Positions 32,542-40,318 of a DNA stretch of 64,000 nucleotides are shown here, one piece after another (position 1 is the stretch's first letter; each line of letters opens with the position of its first letter). The notes beneath the pieces were generated by a model that did no database searches, was not told where the DNA came from, and saw nothing but the letters and a program-made list of their open reading frames with translations. The position numbers and the translations under genes were made by a program. The stretch lies in the NCBI RefSeq assembly GCF_012328925.1, contig NZ_JAAXLS010000001.1, positions 372,001 through 436,000 on the forward strand. Direction: 5' to 3'. Origin of the DNA: Amycolatopsis acididurans. GTDB taxonomy: Bacteria; Actinomycetota; Actinomycetes; Mycobacteriales; Pseudonocardiaceae.

Positions 32542-33709
32542 CGTCATGCTGCTCGGCGCCGTGCGCACGCCCAACGGGCGATACGGCGGCGCGCTGCGCC
32601 AGACGAGCGCCGTCGACCTGGGGGTGCTCGCCGCCCGCGAGGCGGTCGCCCGCGCCGGCATCGCGCCCGAACTCGTCGAGGACGTGGTGCTCGCGAACTG
32701 CCGCCAGGCAGGCAACGGCCCCAACCCCGGACGGCAGGTCGCGCTGCGTGCCGGTTTCGGCGAGAACACGACCGCGCAGACCATCAACATGGCGTGCGCG
32801 TCCGGGCTCAAGGCGATCCGGCTCGCGCATCAGGCGGTCAGCTCGGGCGAGGCCGAGATCGCCGTCGCGGTCGCCGCCGAGTCGATGAGCACGATGCCCT
32901 ATCTCGCACCCTCGGGACTGCGCTGGGGCGGGGTGCGCCGCGGCGACATCGTGCTCGTCGACGGCTGGCGCGACGGCGGCACGGATCCCGTCTGCGGCCT
33001 GAACATGGGCCAGACGGCGGAACGGATCGCCGACCGGTTCGAGGTGTCGCGTGTGGACCAGGACGCGTGGGCGCTGCGTTCGCACCAGCGTGTCGCGGCG
33101 GCGTGGGAGAACGGGTATTTCGCCGGCCAGGTGGTGGACGTGCCGCTGGCCGACGGCGACGTGTTCGATCGCGACGAGGGTTTCCGCACCGACACCACAC
33201 CGGAGCGGCTCGCCCGGTTGAAGCCGTCCTTCCAGGAAGGCGGCACCGTCACCGCGGGCAACGCGAGCCAGATGGCGGACGGGGCGGCGGCGCTCGTCGT
33301 CGCGAGTGCCGAAGCGGTGAAAGCACACGGCCTTACCCCACAAGGGAAAATGCGGTCGTTCAGCGCGGTCGGGGTCGATCCGGCCGTGATGGGCATCGGC
33401 CCGGCGTTCGCCATCCCGCGCGCGCTGGACGCGGCCGGGGTGAAGATCGCCGATCTGGACCTGACCGAGATCAACGAGGCGTTCGCGGCGCAGATCGTCC
33501 ACAATGTACGGACGCTGGGTCTGGACGAGGACAGGGTGAACGTCAACGGCGGCGGGATCGCGCTCGGTCACCCGACCGGGCAGAGCGGCTGCCGTCTGGT
33601 CGTGTCGCTGCTGCACGAACTCGCCCGGCGCGACGAGACGCTCGGCGTGGCCAGCCTGTGTGTCGGCGGCGGGCAGGGCGTCGCCGCGGTGATCGAGCGG
33701 GTGGCGTGA
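32531..33709 (+). CDS. Acetyl-CoA acyltransferase (thiolase)
   Basis: 392 residues from GTG 32531, eleven bases inside the ligase gene, with GAGAGG upstream. Nucleophile Cys89 in N-M-A-C-A-S-G, the N-E-A-F-A segment, His in G-H-P-T-G-Q-S-G, and the second Cys in C-V-G-G-G-Q-G are all present, so it should be active. It cleaves a 3-oxoacyl-CoA with CoA. Its place before the 3-hydroxyacyl-CoA dehydrogenase gives the last two steps of a beta-oxidation round. Confidence 0.94.
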   Translation: MSRDVMLLGAVRTPNGRYGGALRQTSAVDLGVLAAREAVARAGIAPELVEDVVLANCRQAGNGPNPGRQVALRAGFGENTTAQTINMACASGLKAIRLAHQAVSSGEAEIAVAVAAESMSTMPYLAPSGLRWGGVRRGDIVLVDGWRDGGTDPVCGLNMGQTAERIADRFEVSRVDQDAWALRSHQRVAAAWENGYFAGQVVDVPLADGDVFDRDEGFRTDTTPERLARLKPSFQEGGTVTAGNASQMADGAAALVVASAEAVKAHGLTPQGKMRSFSAVGVDPAVMGIGPAFAIPRALDAAGVKIADLDLTEINEAFAAQIVHNVRTLGLDEDRVNVNGGGIALGHPTGQSGCRLVVSLLHELARRDETLGVASLCVGGGQGVAAVIERVA

Positions 33710-35100
33710 TGGGGGAGCTTTCGCAGTTGCGGGTCGCCGTCGCCGGGCTCGGCCCGATGGGGCGCGGCATCGCGCGGGTCTTCGCGCAGGCCGGGGCGGC
33801 CGTCGTGGTGGTCGACGCCGACGAGGAGACCACGGCGCGCGGGCACGCGCGGCTGATCGAGGAGGCCGCCGGCGCGCCGGTCGAGGTCGCCACGGCCGGT
33901 AGTGTCGCCGACGCCGCGCGCGAGGCGGATCTGTTCGTCGAGGCCATCGTGGAGCGGTTCGAGGTGAAGCGGACACTGCTGGAACAGCTACGCGCAGCGG
34001 GCAACGAGAAGCTGGTGGTCGCGTCGAACACCTCGTCGCTGAGCATCGGCGAGATGGGCACCGCCTACGGCGACCCGGCGCGCGTGGTCGGCATGCACTT
34101 CTTCAACCCGCCCACCAAGATGCGCCTGGTCGAGATCATCCGTGGGCCGCGCACCGATCCCGCCGTCGTGGAACTGGCCAGGCAGTGGGCGAGCGCGCTG
34201 GGCAAGACCGCCGTGCTGTGCGCCGATTCCCCGAACTTCATCGTCAACCGCGTGTGCCGCCCGCTGTACTACGAATCGCAGCTGCTGGTGACGCAGGGCA
34301 TGACGCCCCCGGCGATCGACGCGGTGGTGCGGGGCGCGCTGGGGCACCGGATGGGGCCGCTGGAACTGCTCGACTTCACGGGTCTGGTGACGCATCTCGG
34401 CTCATCGGAAACCGCTTTCCGCGAGTTCGGCGATCCCCGCTACCGGCCGATTCCGCTCACCCGGCAACTGGTGCGCGCCGGAACCACCGGGCGCGCCGCC
34501 GGACGCGGCTACTACGACTACAGCGAGGGCAAGCCACGCGAGGAGCAGGCCAGGCTTGTGCGCGAGCCGCGCGAGTCCGGCGCCGACGTCGTGATCCACC
34601 GCGCGGTCGGCTGCACCGACGAGGACATCGCCACGGTGCGCGAGCTGTCCGCGAGCGGGCGGGTCGTCGTCGACTCCTCGCACGGCGGGTGGGCCGAGCA
34701 CCTGCCGCCCGGCGCGGGCTGGGTGCGGGTGCACGGCGGCTTCGCGGAGGTGGTGGACGATCCGGTCGCCGGAATCGAGCCCGCCTACGACGCGGCGGAC
34801 GCGCTGGGCGTCGCCTCGGTGCCGGTGCTCGCGCTGCCGGGGCTGGTCGCCGACCGGCTGATGCACAGCCTGGTCAACGAGGCCGTCACCGTCGTGGAGG
34901 AGGGCACCGCGACCGCCGAGGACGTCAACCTCGCGCTGCGGCTGGGCATGAACCATCCCGTCGGGCCGCTGGAGTATCTCGACGAGACCGGCGCCGTGGA
35001 GGTGCTGACCGGTTTGCGCGGCATGCTCGACGGCTTCGGCGATCCCCGCTACCGCCCGGCGCAACTGCTCGTGCGCCGCGCGGCGGGGAGCCGGCGGTGA
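33709..35100 (+). CDS. 3-hydroxyacyl-CoA dehydrogenase with doubled C-terminal domain
   Basis: 463 residues, about 180 longer than a simple 3-hydroxybutyryl-CoA dehydrogenase. NAD loop G-L-G-P-M-G-R-G near 15-22, S-N-T-S-S-L-S near 106, H-F-F-N-P-P near 125 with the catalytic His, and N-F-I-V-N-R. A second 3HCDH C-terminal domain follows (residues ~370-460: L-V-N-E-A-V-T-V-V-E-E-G, N-H-P-V-G-P-L-E-Y-L-D), as in PaaH-type enzymes. It oxidises a 3-hydroxyacyl-CoA to the 3-oxo form. The start shares one base with the thiolase stop. Confidence 0.93.
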   Translation: MGELSQLRVAVAGLGPMGRGIARVFAQAGAAVVVVDADEETTARGHARLIEEAAGAPVEVATAGSVADAAREADLFVEAIVERFEVKRTLLEQLRAAGNEKLVVASNTSSLSIGEMGTAYGDPARVVGMHFFNPPTKMRLVEIIRGPRTDPAVVELARQWASALGKTAVLCADSPNFIVNRVCRPLYYESQLLVTQGMTPPAIDAVVRGALGHRMGPLELLDFTGLVTHLGSSETAFREFGDPRYRPIPLTRQLVRAGTTGRAAGRGYYDYSEGKPREEQARLVREPRESGADVVIHRAVGCTDEDIATVRELSASGRVVVDSSHGGWAEHLPPGAGWVRVHGGFAEVVDDPVAGIEPAYDAADALGVASVPVLALPGLVADRLMHSLVNEAVTVVEEGTATAEDVNLALRLGMNHPVGPLEYLDETGAVEVLTGLRGMLDGFGDPRYRPAQLLVRRAAGSRR

Positions 35101-35816
35101 CGGACCTGGCCGGTGCCGTCGCGGGTGTCCGTCCCGGGGACACGGTGTGGCTGGGCAATTTCGGTGCCCAGTTGTTCGCGGTGGGCGAGGAACTGGTGCG
35201 GCAGCGGGTGCGGGAGCTGCACGTGGTGATCGGGTCGGGCGGACTGGTGCTGGACCGGCTGATCGCGGCGGGAGCCGTGGCGGAGGTGACGTTCGCGCAC
35301 TGCTGGAGCGCGGTCGGTCCGGCGCCGACGCGGCACTTCCGCCGGGCCTGGCAGGACGGCGCGGACATCCGGTGGCACGAACTGCCGCTCGGTGCGCTCT
35401 CGGCGGCGCTGGGCGCGGCCGCGGCGGGCGTCCCGTTCGCCGCGGTGCCGGTGCGTCCGGAGACGGGCTACCTGGAGTGGTCCGGGGGCTTGCTGTCCGA
35501 AGTGGACTCGCCGTTCGGCGCGGCGGTCGTGGTCCGCGCGCTGCCGGTGGACGTGGCGTTCGTGCACGCGAGCCTCGCCGCGCCCGCCGGCGACTGCTGG
35601 TTCGGCGCACCCGCGGGCGAGGCGGTGGCCGCGGCGCAGGCCGCACGCCGGGTCGTCGTGGTGGCCGAACGCATCGGCGAGCCGCCGGTGGTCGACCTGC
35701 CAGGGCTCGTGGTCGACGAGGTCGTCGAGGTGCCCGGTGCGGTGCGGCCGGACGGCGTTCCCGGGCACTATCCGCGAGACGTCGCCGCCTACCAGGCGTA
35801 CGGGAGGAGCGCGTGA
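35097..35816 (+). CDS. Class I CoA transferase, alpha subunit (glutaconate/IpdA-like)
   Basis: 239 residues of the GctA/IpdA type: G-D-T-V-W-L-G-N-F-G-A-Q near the start, then the V-I-G-S-G-G-L strand and an A-F-V-H-A-S-L-A core. In this family the alpha and beta subunits may transfer CoA between acids. In the steroid enzyme IpdAB they instead hydrolyse a carbon-carbon bond of a cyclic CoA ester. GTG overlaps the dehydrogenase stop as GTGA, and the next gene is the beta subunit, coupled the same way. Confidence 0.85.
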   Translation: MTDLAGAVAGVRPGDTVWLGNFGAQLFAVGEELVRQRVRELHVVIGSGGLVLDRLIAAGAVAEVTFAHCWSAVGPAPTRHFRRAWQDGADIRWHELPLGALSAALGAAAAGVPFAAVPVRPETGYLEWSGGLLSEVDSPFGAAVVVRALPVDVAFVHASLAAPAGDCWFGAPAGEAVAAAQAARRVVVVAERIGEPPVVDLPGLVVDEVVEVPGAVRPDGVPGHYPRDVAAYQAYGRSA

Positions 35817-36547
35817 ACGCCGAAGTCGTCGCCTTCCTGGTGCGGGCGGCACGGGAGTTCCGCGACGCGGGCTGGGTGTTCACCGGATTCCACTGGCCGG
35901 TGCTCGCCGGCGAGGTCGCCGCACGGCTGGACGCATCCGGTTTCCGGCAGCTGTTCGAGGCCGGTTTCGCCACCGCGGGACCGGCGGACGAACTGCCCAC
36001 CTCGACCACGGATTTCGCCGCGTTCGGCTCGGCCGTCCGGTGGCGGGGCAGCACCGGTGAGGTCCTCGGCGGCCTCGTGCGGCGCGCCGGTCTCGTCGTG
36101 CTCGACGCGGCGAACGTCGATCTGGCGGGCCGGGTCAACTCGACCGCGATCGGCGGCTACCACGCGCCCACGGTGCGGCTGCCCGGCGGCGGGGGAGCGG
36201 CCGATGCCGCCGGGGCGGCCCGTGACCTGCTGCTTCTGCACGGCGGTGCGGATCCCGCGCGGCTGGTCCGGGCCGTCGAGCACGTCACCGCCGCCCCGGC
36301 GCCGGACGCACGCGTGCGCCTGCTCACCAGATGGGGCACTATGCGGCTCGGGGCGCGCCCGTGTCTGCTCACCGCGGTGGGCGACGGCGGCCCGCTGGCC
36401 GGGCGCCTGCGGGAGCTGGGTGTGGAAACCGGGAGCGCCGGACAGGAGAAACCGCCGTCTGACGAGGAGAAGACGATGGCCGCGCGAGTGCTGGAGGAAG
36501 CGGCCGTGCGCGGATACGTCGTGGCTCGGGAGGCCCTGGGTGTATGA
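35813..36547 (+). CDS. Class I CoA transferase, beta subunit (glutaconate/IpdB-like)
   Basis: 244 residues from GTG with GGGAGGAG in front. The F-T-G-F-H-W-P-V-L-A strand is followed by Q-L-F-E-A-G, where Glu49 occupies the place of the catalytic glutamate of glutaconate-type enzymes in my reading. N-S-T-A-I-G-G-Y and L-L-T-R-W-G-T-M are further family landmarks. Whether it transfers CoA or opens a ring, as IpdAB does, cannot be settled from sequence alone. Confidence 0.83.
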   Translation: MNAEVVAFLVRAAREFRDAGWVFTGFHWPVLAGEVAARLDASGFRQLFEAGFATAGPADELPTSTTDFAAFGSAVRWRGSTGEVLGGLVRRAGLVVLDAANVDLAGRVNSTAIGGYHAPTVRLPGGGGAADAAGAARDLLLLHGGADPARLVRAVEHVTAAPAPDARVRLLTRWGTMRLGARPCLLTAVGDGGPLAGRLRELGVETGSAGQEKPPSDEEKTMAARVLEEAAVRGYVVAREALGV

Positions 36548-38540
36548 GGAAGTGGACGGCCTGCGCCGCACGGTGCGGGAACTGGTGGCCGGGTGGGAGT
36601 TCACGCCGCGCTGCGACTCGTGGATGCGCGGCTACGATCCCGCGTTCAGCGCCGAACTGGCGCGCCGCGGCCTGATCGGGATGACCTGGCCCGCCGCGGC
36701 CGGTGGCGCCGGACGGTCCAATGTGGAACGCCTGGTGGTCACCGAGGAACTGTTGCGGGCGGGGGCGCCGGTCGCGGCGCACTGGATCGGTGACCGGCAG
36801 ATCGGTCCCGCGATCCTGCGCAACGGCTCCACCGGACTGCAGGAGGCGATCCTGCCCGGCATCGCGGCCGCGCGCATCACGTTCTGCCTCGGCATGAGCG
36901 AACCGGACTCCGGCTCGGATCTGGCGTCGGTGCGCACCCGCGCCGTGCGCGACGGCGCGGGCTGGCGCATCACCGGGCGCAAGATCTGGACCACCGGGGC
37001 GCATCACGCGACGCATGCCTACGTGCTGGCCCGCACCGGCGGCGGCGGGGACAAACACGACGGGCTCACCGAGTTCGTCGTGGACATGAACTCGCCCGGG
37101 GTGACCGTGCGGCCCATCGAGGACCTCGGCGGTGAACACCACTTCAACGAGGTCACCTTCGACGACGTGCCCGTGTCCGGCGAGCGGGTGATCGGCGCCG
37201 AGGGCGCGGGCTGGAAACAGGTCACCGAGCAACTGGCGTTCGAACGCGGCGGAATGGAACGGGTGCTCTCGACGTATCCGCTGTTCGCGGCGCTGCTCGG
37301 GCGTGACGTGGACGCGTCCGCGGCGGGTGGCCTGCTCGCGCGGCTGATGACGTTGCGCGAACTGGCCTGCCGCGTGGCGGAGGCCATGGACGGTGGGCAG
37401 GCACCGGCCGCGGCCGCCGCTGTGCTCAAGTTCCTCGGCACCACCTTCGAACGGGAGGTCGTGGATGTCGCGCGCACGACCAGCGAGGTGGTGCCCGCAC
37501 GCGGCGAGGAGTCCTTCGCCGGGCTGCTCGCGCAGGCACAGCTCGCGGCGCCGGGGTTCTCGATCCGCGGCGGCACCGACGAGATGCTGCTGACGATCGT
37601 GTCGCGGCAGGCGCCCGTGCCGGACCGTGACGAGATCGGGCGGATGGCCGACGACGTGCTGGGCGGAAATCCGGGCGACGTCTGGGAAACCGTGACCGGG
37701 CTCGGCTGGACGTCGGTGGGTGTGCCCGAGTCCGAGGGCGGTTCGGGCGGCACGTTCGCCGATCTGGCGTCGCTGGTGCGCGCCACCGGCCGCCATGCAC
37801 AGGCGATTCCGCTGGCGGAAGTCGCGGTCGCACGGTCGTTGTCGCCGATCCCGGCGGTGGCCGCGCCGGCGGAGGACCTCGTGCTCGACGGCGGGCTGGT
37901 CTCGGGGACCGCCGACGTCCCGGACGTCCCCGGCCGAGTGCTGCTGCTGGGCCGCGGGAACGCCGCGGCCGTAGAGACCGCCGCCGGCGAACGCCGGGCC
38001 GATCTCGCGGGCAGGCCGCGCCTGCGCCTGGAATGCCGCAACACGCCCGCCGAAATCGTGCCCGTTCCGGCCGGTTCCGATCCGGTGAGCCGCCTGGTCG
38101 TGTTGCGCCTGCACGCGGCGCTCGGCGCGGTCGAAGGAGCCTGCCGCCTCACGCGCGAGCACGTGACGACCCGCGAGCAGTTCGGGCGCCCGCTGTCCCG
38201 GCTGCAGGCGGTCGCCCACCGGCTCGCCGAAATGGACTGCGCGCGGGTTCTGCTGGAGACCGCCGTGTCCGCGGCGCTGGGGCTGGAACCGGCCCGCGTG
38301 GCCGCCGCCGCGGCGCTGCTCGATCCGGTCGCCACGACGGTCGCGCGGCTCGCGCACCAGTTGCACGGCGCGATGGGCATCACGCGAGAAAGCCCGCTGC
38401 ACCGGTACACAACCCTGTTGTGGTCCCTGCGCGACGAGTGCGGCCCGGCCCGGCGATGGGCGGCCCGGCTGGCGGAACTGGCCGGTGGCGACGAGAACAC
38501 GGTGTGGTCGCTGGTCACGACGCGCCCGGAAGGACGGTGA
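36540..38540 (+). CDS. Fused double acyl-CoA dehydrogenase
   Basis: 666 residues from GTG 36540 with GGGAGG six bases upstream; it overlaps the previous gene by eight bases. The first half (1-~375) is a complete ACAD with F-C-L-G-M-S-E-P-D-S-G-S-D, K-I-W-T-T-G-A and R-G-G-T-D-E-M. The second half (~385-666) is another, reduced ACAD that lacks a clear flavin-loop motif and ends H-G-A-M-G-I-T-R-E-S-P-L-H. The layout matches mycobacterial steroid-side-chain enzymes in which two different subunits are joined (FadE34-like). It probably acts on a bulky, possibly cyclic acyl-CoA (inference). Confidence 0.9.
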   Translation: MYEEVDGLRRTVRELVAGWEFTPRCDSWMRGYDPAFSAELARRGLIGMTWPAAAGGAGRSNVERLVVTEELLRAGAPVAAHWIGDRQIGPAILRNGSTGLQEAILPGIAAARITFCLGMSEPDSGSDLASVRTRAVRDGAGWRITGRKIWTTGAHHATHAYVLARTGGGGDKHDGLTEFVVDMNSPGVTVRPIEDLGGEHHFNEVTFDDVPVSGERVIGAEGAGWKQVTEQLAFERGGMERVLSTYPLFAALLGRDVDASAAGGLLARLMTLRELACRVAEAMDGGQAPAAAAAVLKFLGTTFEREVVDVARTTSEVVPARGEESFAGLLAQAQLAAPGFSIRGGTDEMLLTIVSRQAPVPDRDEIGRMADDVLGGNPGDVWETVTGLGWTSVGVPESEGGSGGTFADLASLVRATGRHAQAIPLAEVAVARSLSPIPAVAAPAEDLVLDGGLVSGTADVPDVPGRVLLLGRGNAAAVETAAGERRADLAGRPRLRLECRNTPAEIVPVPAGSDPVSRLVVLRLHAALGAVEGACRLTREHVTTREQFGRPLSRLQAVAHRLAEMDCARVLLETAVSAALGLEPARVAAAAALLDPVATTVARLAHQLHGAMGITRESPLHRYTTLLWSLRDECGPARRWAARLAELAGGDENTVWSLVTTRPEGR

Positions 38541-38546
38541 GCGGCG

Positions 38547-39308
38547 ATGTCGCTGGTATCGCTGGAAGAACGCCCGGGCGGGGTCCGGCTGCTGCGGCTG
38601 GACGATCCGGACCGGCGCAACGCGATCTCCCCACGCCTGCAGGACGATCTGTGCGCGGCCGTGGACGCCGTGGCCGCCGACCTGCGGGCGCGCACGCTCG
38701 TGATCACCGGCAACGGCACCGCGTTCTGCGCCGGCGCGGATCTCGTCGCCTCCTTCGGCGACACCGGCCGCACCGTGCGGCAGGTGCGCGAGGATCTGCG
38801 CGCCACGTACGACAGTTTCCTGCGGGTGCGCCGGCTCGAGATACCGACGATCGCGGCGGTGCAGGGCCCGGCCGTCGGCGCGGGGGTCAATCTCGCGCTG
38901 TCGTGCGACGTCCGGATCGCGGGCCCGCAGGCGAAGTTCGGCATCACGTTCTCCCGGCTCGGGCTGCATCCCGGCGGCGGATGCACCTACTTCCTCGTGC
39001 GCGCGCTGGGCACGCAGCGCGCGCTGAGCCTGTTGCTGGACGGCGCGACCCTGACGGCGGAGGAGGCCGTGGCGACGGGGCTGGTGCGCGAGGTCGCCGA
39101 CGATCCGCTCGCCGAGGCGCTCGCCGTCGCGACGCGCTGGGCCGCGCTCGACACCGGACTGGTCGCCGACATCAAACGCGCCGTCGCGCTCGCGACGACC
39201 GGCGGCTTCGAGGAAGTGCTGGAGTTCGAGGCGTGGGCACAGGCCTCCTCGGCGGGCAGCCCCGCGGTCGCGAAGGCCGTCGAGGCACGGCGGAAGGCGA
39301 AGTCATGA
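38547..39308 (+). CDS. Crotonase-family protein lacking both hydratase glutamates
   Basis: 253 residues. The fold is intact: F-C-A-G-A-D near 60, V-Q-G-P-A-V-G-A-G near 105. The two hydratase acids are replaced by Asn115 and Phe135 in my alignment. Oxyanion-hole residues remain, so isomerisation, ring opening or thioester hydrolysis are more likely than hydration. It is the start of a crotonase-SDR pair like the one at 13.1-14.8 kb. Start: ATG six bases after the dehydrogenase stop. Confidence 0.88.
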   Translation: MSLVSLEERPGGVRLLRLDDPDRRNAISPRLQDDLCAAVDAVAADLRARTLVITGNGTAFCAGADLVASFGDTGRTVRQVREDLRATYDSFLRVRRLEIPTIAAVQGPAVGAGVNLALSCDVRIAGPQAKFGITFSRLGLHPGGGCTYFLVRALGTQRALSLLLDGATLTAEEAVATGLVREVADDPLAEALAVATRWAALDTGLVADIKRAVALATTGGFEEVLEFEAWAQASSAGSPAVAKAVEARRKAKS

Positions 39309-40198
39309 CGCTGCTGGCGGGGCGGGCCGTGATCGTGACCGGCGGCGGACGGGGCCTCGGCCGTGCCTACGCGCGGGATCTCGCGGCACACGGCGCGTCC
39401 GTGCTCGTCAACGACATCGACGTCGCCGAGGCCGAATCCGTGGCCGCCGGGCTCGGCGGCGCGGTCGCCGATGGGCACGACATCAGCCAGCCGGCCGGAG
39501 CCCGTGCGCTCATCGCGCGCTGTGTGAACGAATTCGGGCGGCTCGACGGGCTGGTCAACAACGCCGGCCTGTACCACGAGGCGGCGCCGTGGGAGGAGCG
39601 CGCCGAGGCGATCCAGCGCGCGGTGTCGGTGAACGTGCTCGGCGCGATGCTGTGCCAGGCGGAGGCCAGCGCGGTGATGCGGGAACTCGGCGGCGGATCC
39701 ATTGTGAACGCCTCCTCCGGTGGTATGTTCGGCTTTCCCAACGTGTCCACCTACGCCGCCACGAAGGGCGCACTCGCGGCACTGACGTTCAGCTCGGCAC
39801 TCGACCTCGAAGCCGCCGGAATCCGCGTGAACGCCATCTCTCCCAAGGCTTTCACCAGAATGACCCGCAACGCACTCGGGCGCAGTCTCATCGCGTCCAC
39901 AGAGGACACGCCACCGCTGGCCGGTATCGAGGACAACCTCCCGGAGCGGGTGGCGCCGCTGGTGACCTTCCTGCTCAGCGATCTCGCCGAGGGCATCACC
40001 GGGCAGTTCTTCCGTTTTGACGGGAAACAGCTGTCGGTGGTCACCACGAACGCGTTCGGCGATCATCCGTCCGTCACCGCGGACGGCTGGGACGCGTCCG
40101 CGATCGCACGCGCCTTCGACGGCGCGCTCCGCGCTCATCTCCAGCCCTACGGCGTCGAGCGGCGCAAGCCGCCGAAGACACGCGCCCCGGCATGTTGA
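39305..40198 (+). CDS. Short-chain dehydrogenase/reductase, long form
   Basis: 297 residues, paralogue of the SDR at 13.9 kb in length and in the G-L-G-R-x-Y-A-R-D-L-A and N-D-I-D pattern. Cofactor loop T-G-G-G-R-G-L-G at 12-19, Ser138, Tyr150 and Lys154 intact. A ~60-residue C-terminal extension (D-G-K-Q-L-S-V-V-T-T-N and beyond) replaces the usual short end. ATG overlaps the crotonase stop by four bases. The -35 box of the mce promoter overlaps its stop codon. Confidence 0.88.
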   Translation: MTLLAGRAVIVTGGGRGLGRAYARDLAAHGASVLVNDIDVAEAESVAAGLGGAVADGHDISQPAGARALIARCVNEFGRLDGLVNNAGLYHEAAPWEERAEAIQRAVSVNVLGAMLCQAEASAVMRELGGGSIVNASSGGMFGFPNVSTYAATKGALAALTFSSALDLEAAGIRVNAISPKAFTRMTRNALGRSLIASTEDTPPLAGIEDNLPERVAPLVTFLLSDLAEGITGQFFRFDGKQLSVVTTNAFGDHPSVTADGWDASAIARAFDGALRAHLQPYGVERRKPPKTRAPAC

Positions 40199-40224
40199 CG
40201 GGCGGACAGTGACGTTGCTAGCGT
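40195..40224 (+). promoter_or_regulatory. Predicted promoter for the yrbE-mce operon
   Basis: TTGACG at 40195-40200, an 18-base spacer, and TAGCGT at 40219-40224. The start would be near 40231, just before palindrome D. Confidence 0.5.
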
Positions 40225-40231
40225 CCTGAGT

Positions 40232-40253
40232 GCATCAACGAAGACGTTGATGC
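40232..40253. promoter_or_regulatory. Shared palindrome (putative TetR operator), site D
   Basis: Arms GCATCAACG and CGTTGATGC, a perfect 9-base inverted repeat around AAGA. It is the best copy of the shared pattern; the 18-bp core is 40234-40251. It lies 66 bp before the first yrbE gene. Confidence 0.78.
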
Positions 40254-40318
40254 GGCTGGTCCACTGAGGACCGCCACGACGCGACCGAGGCTCGAGTCGA
40301 CTGCAGAGAGGCAGATCG

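Noticed and set aside
29710..40198. Standard cholesterol ring-degradation (kstR/hsa) cluster
   Set aside because: Several analogues are present, but kstD, kshA/B, hsaA-D and hsd genes are not; only a resemblance is claimed.
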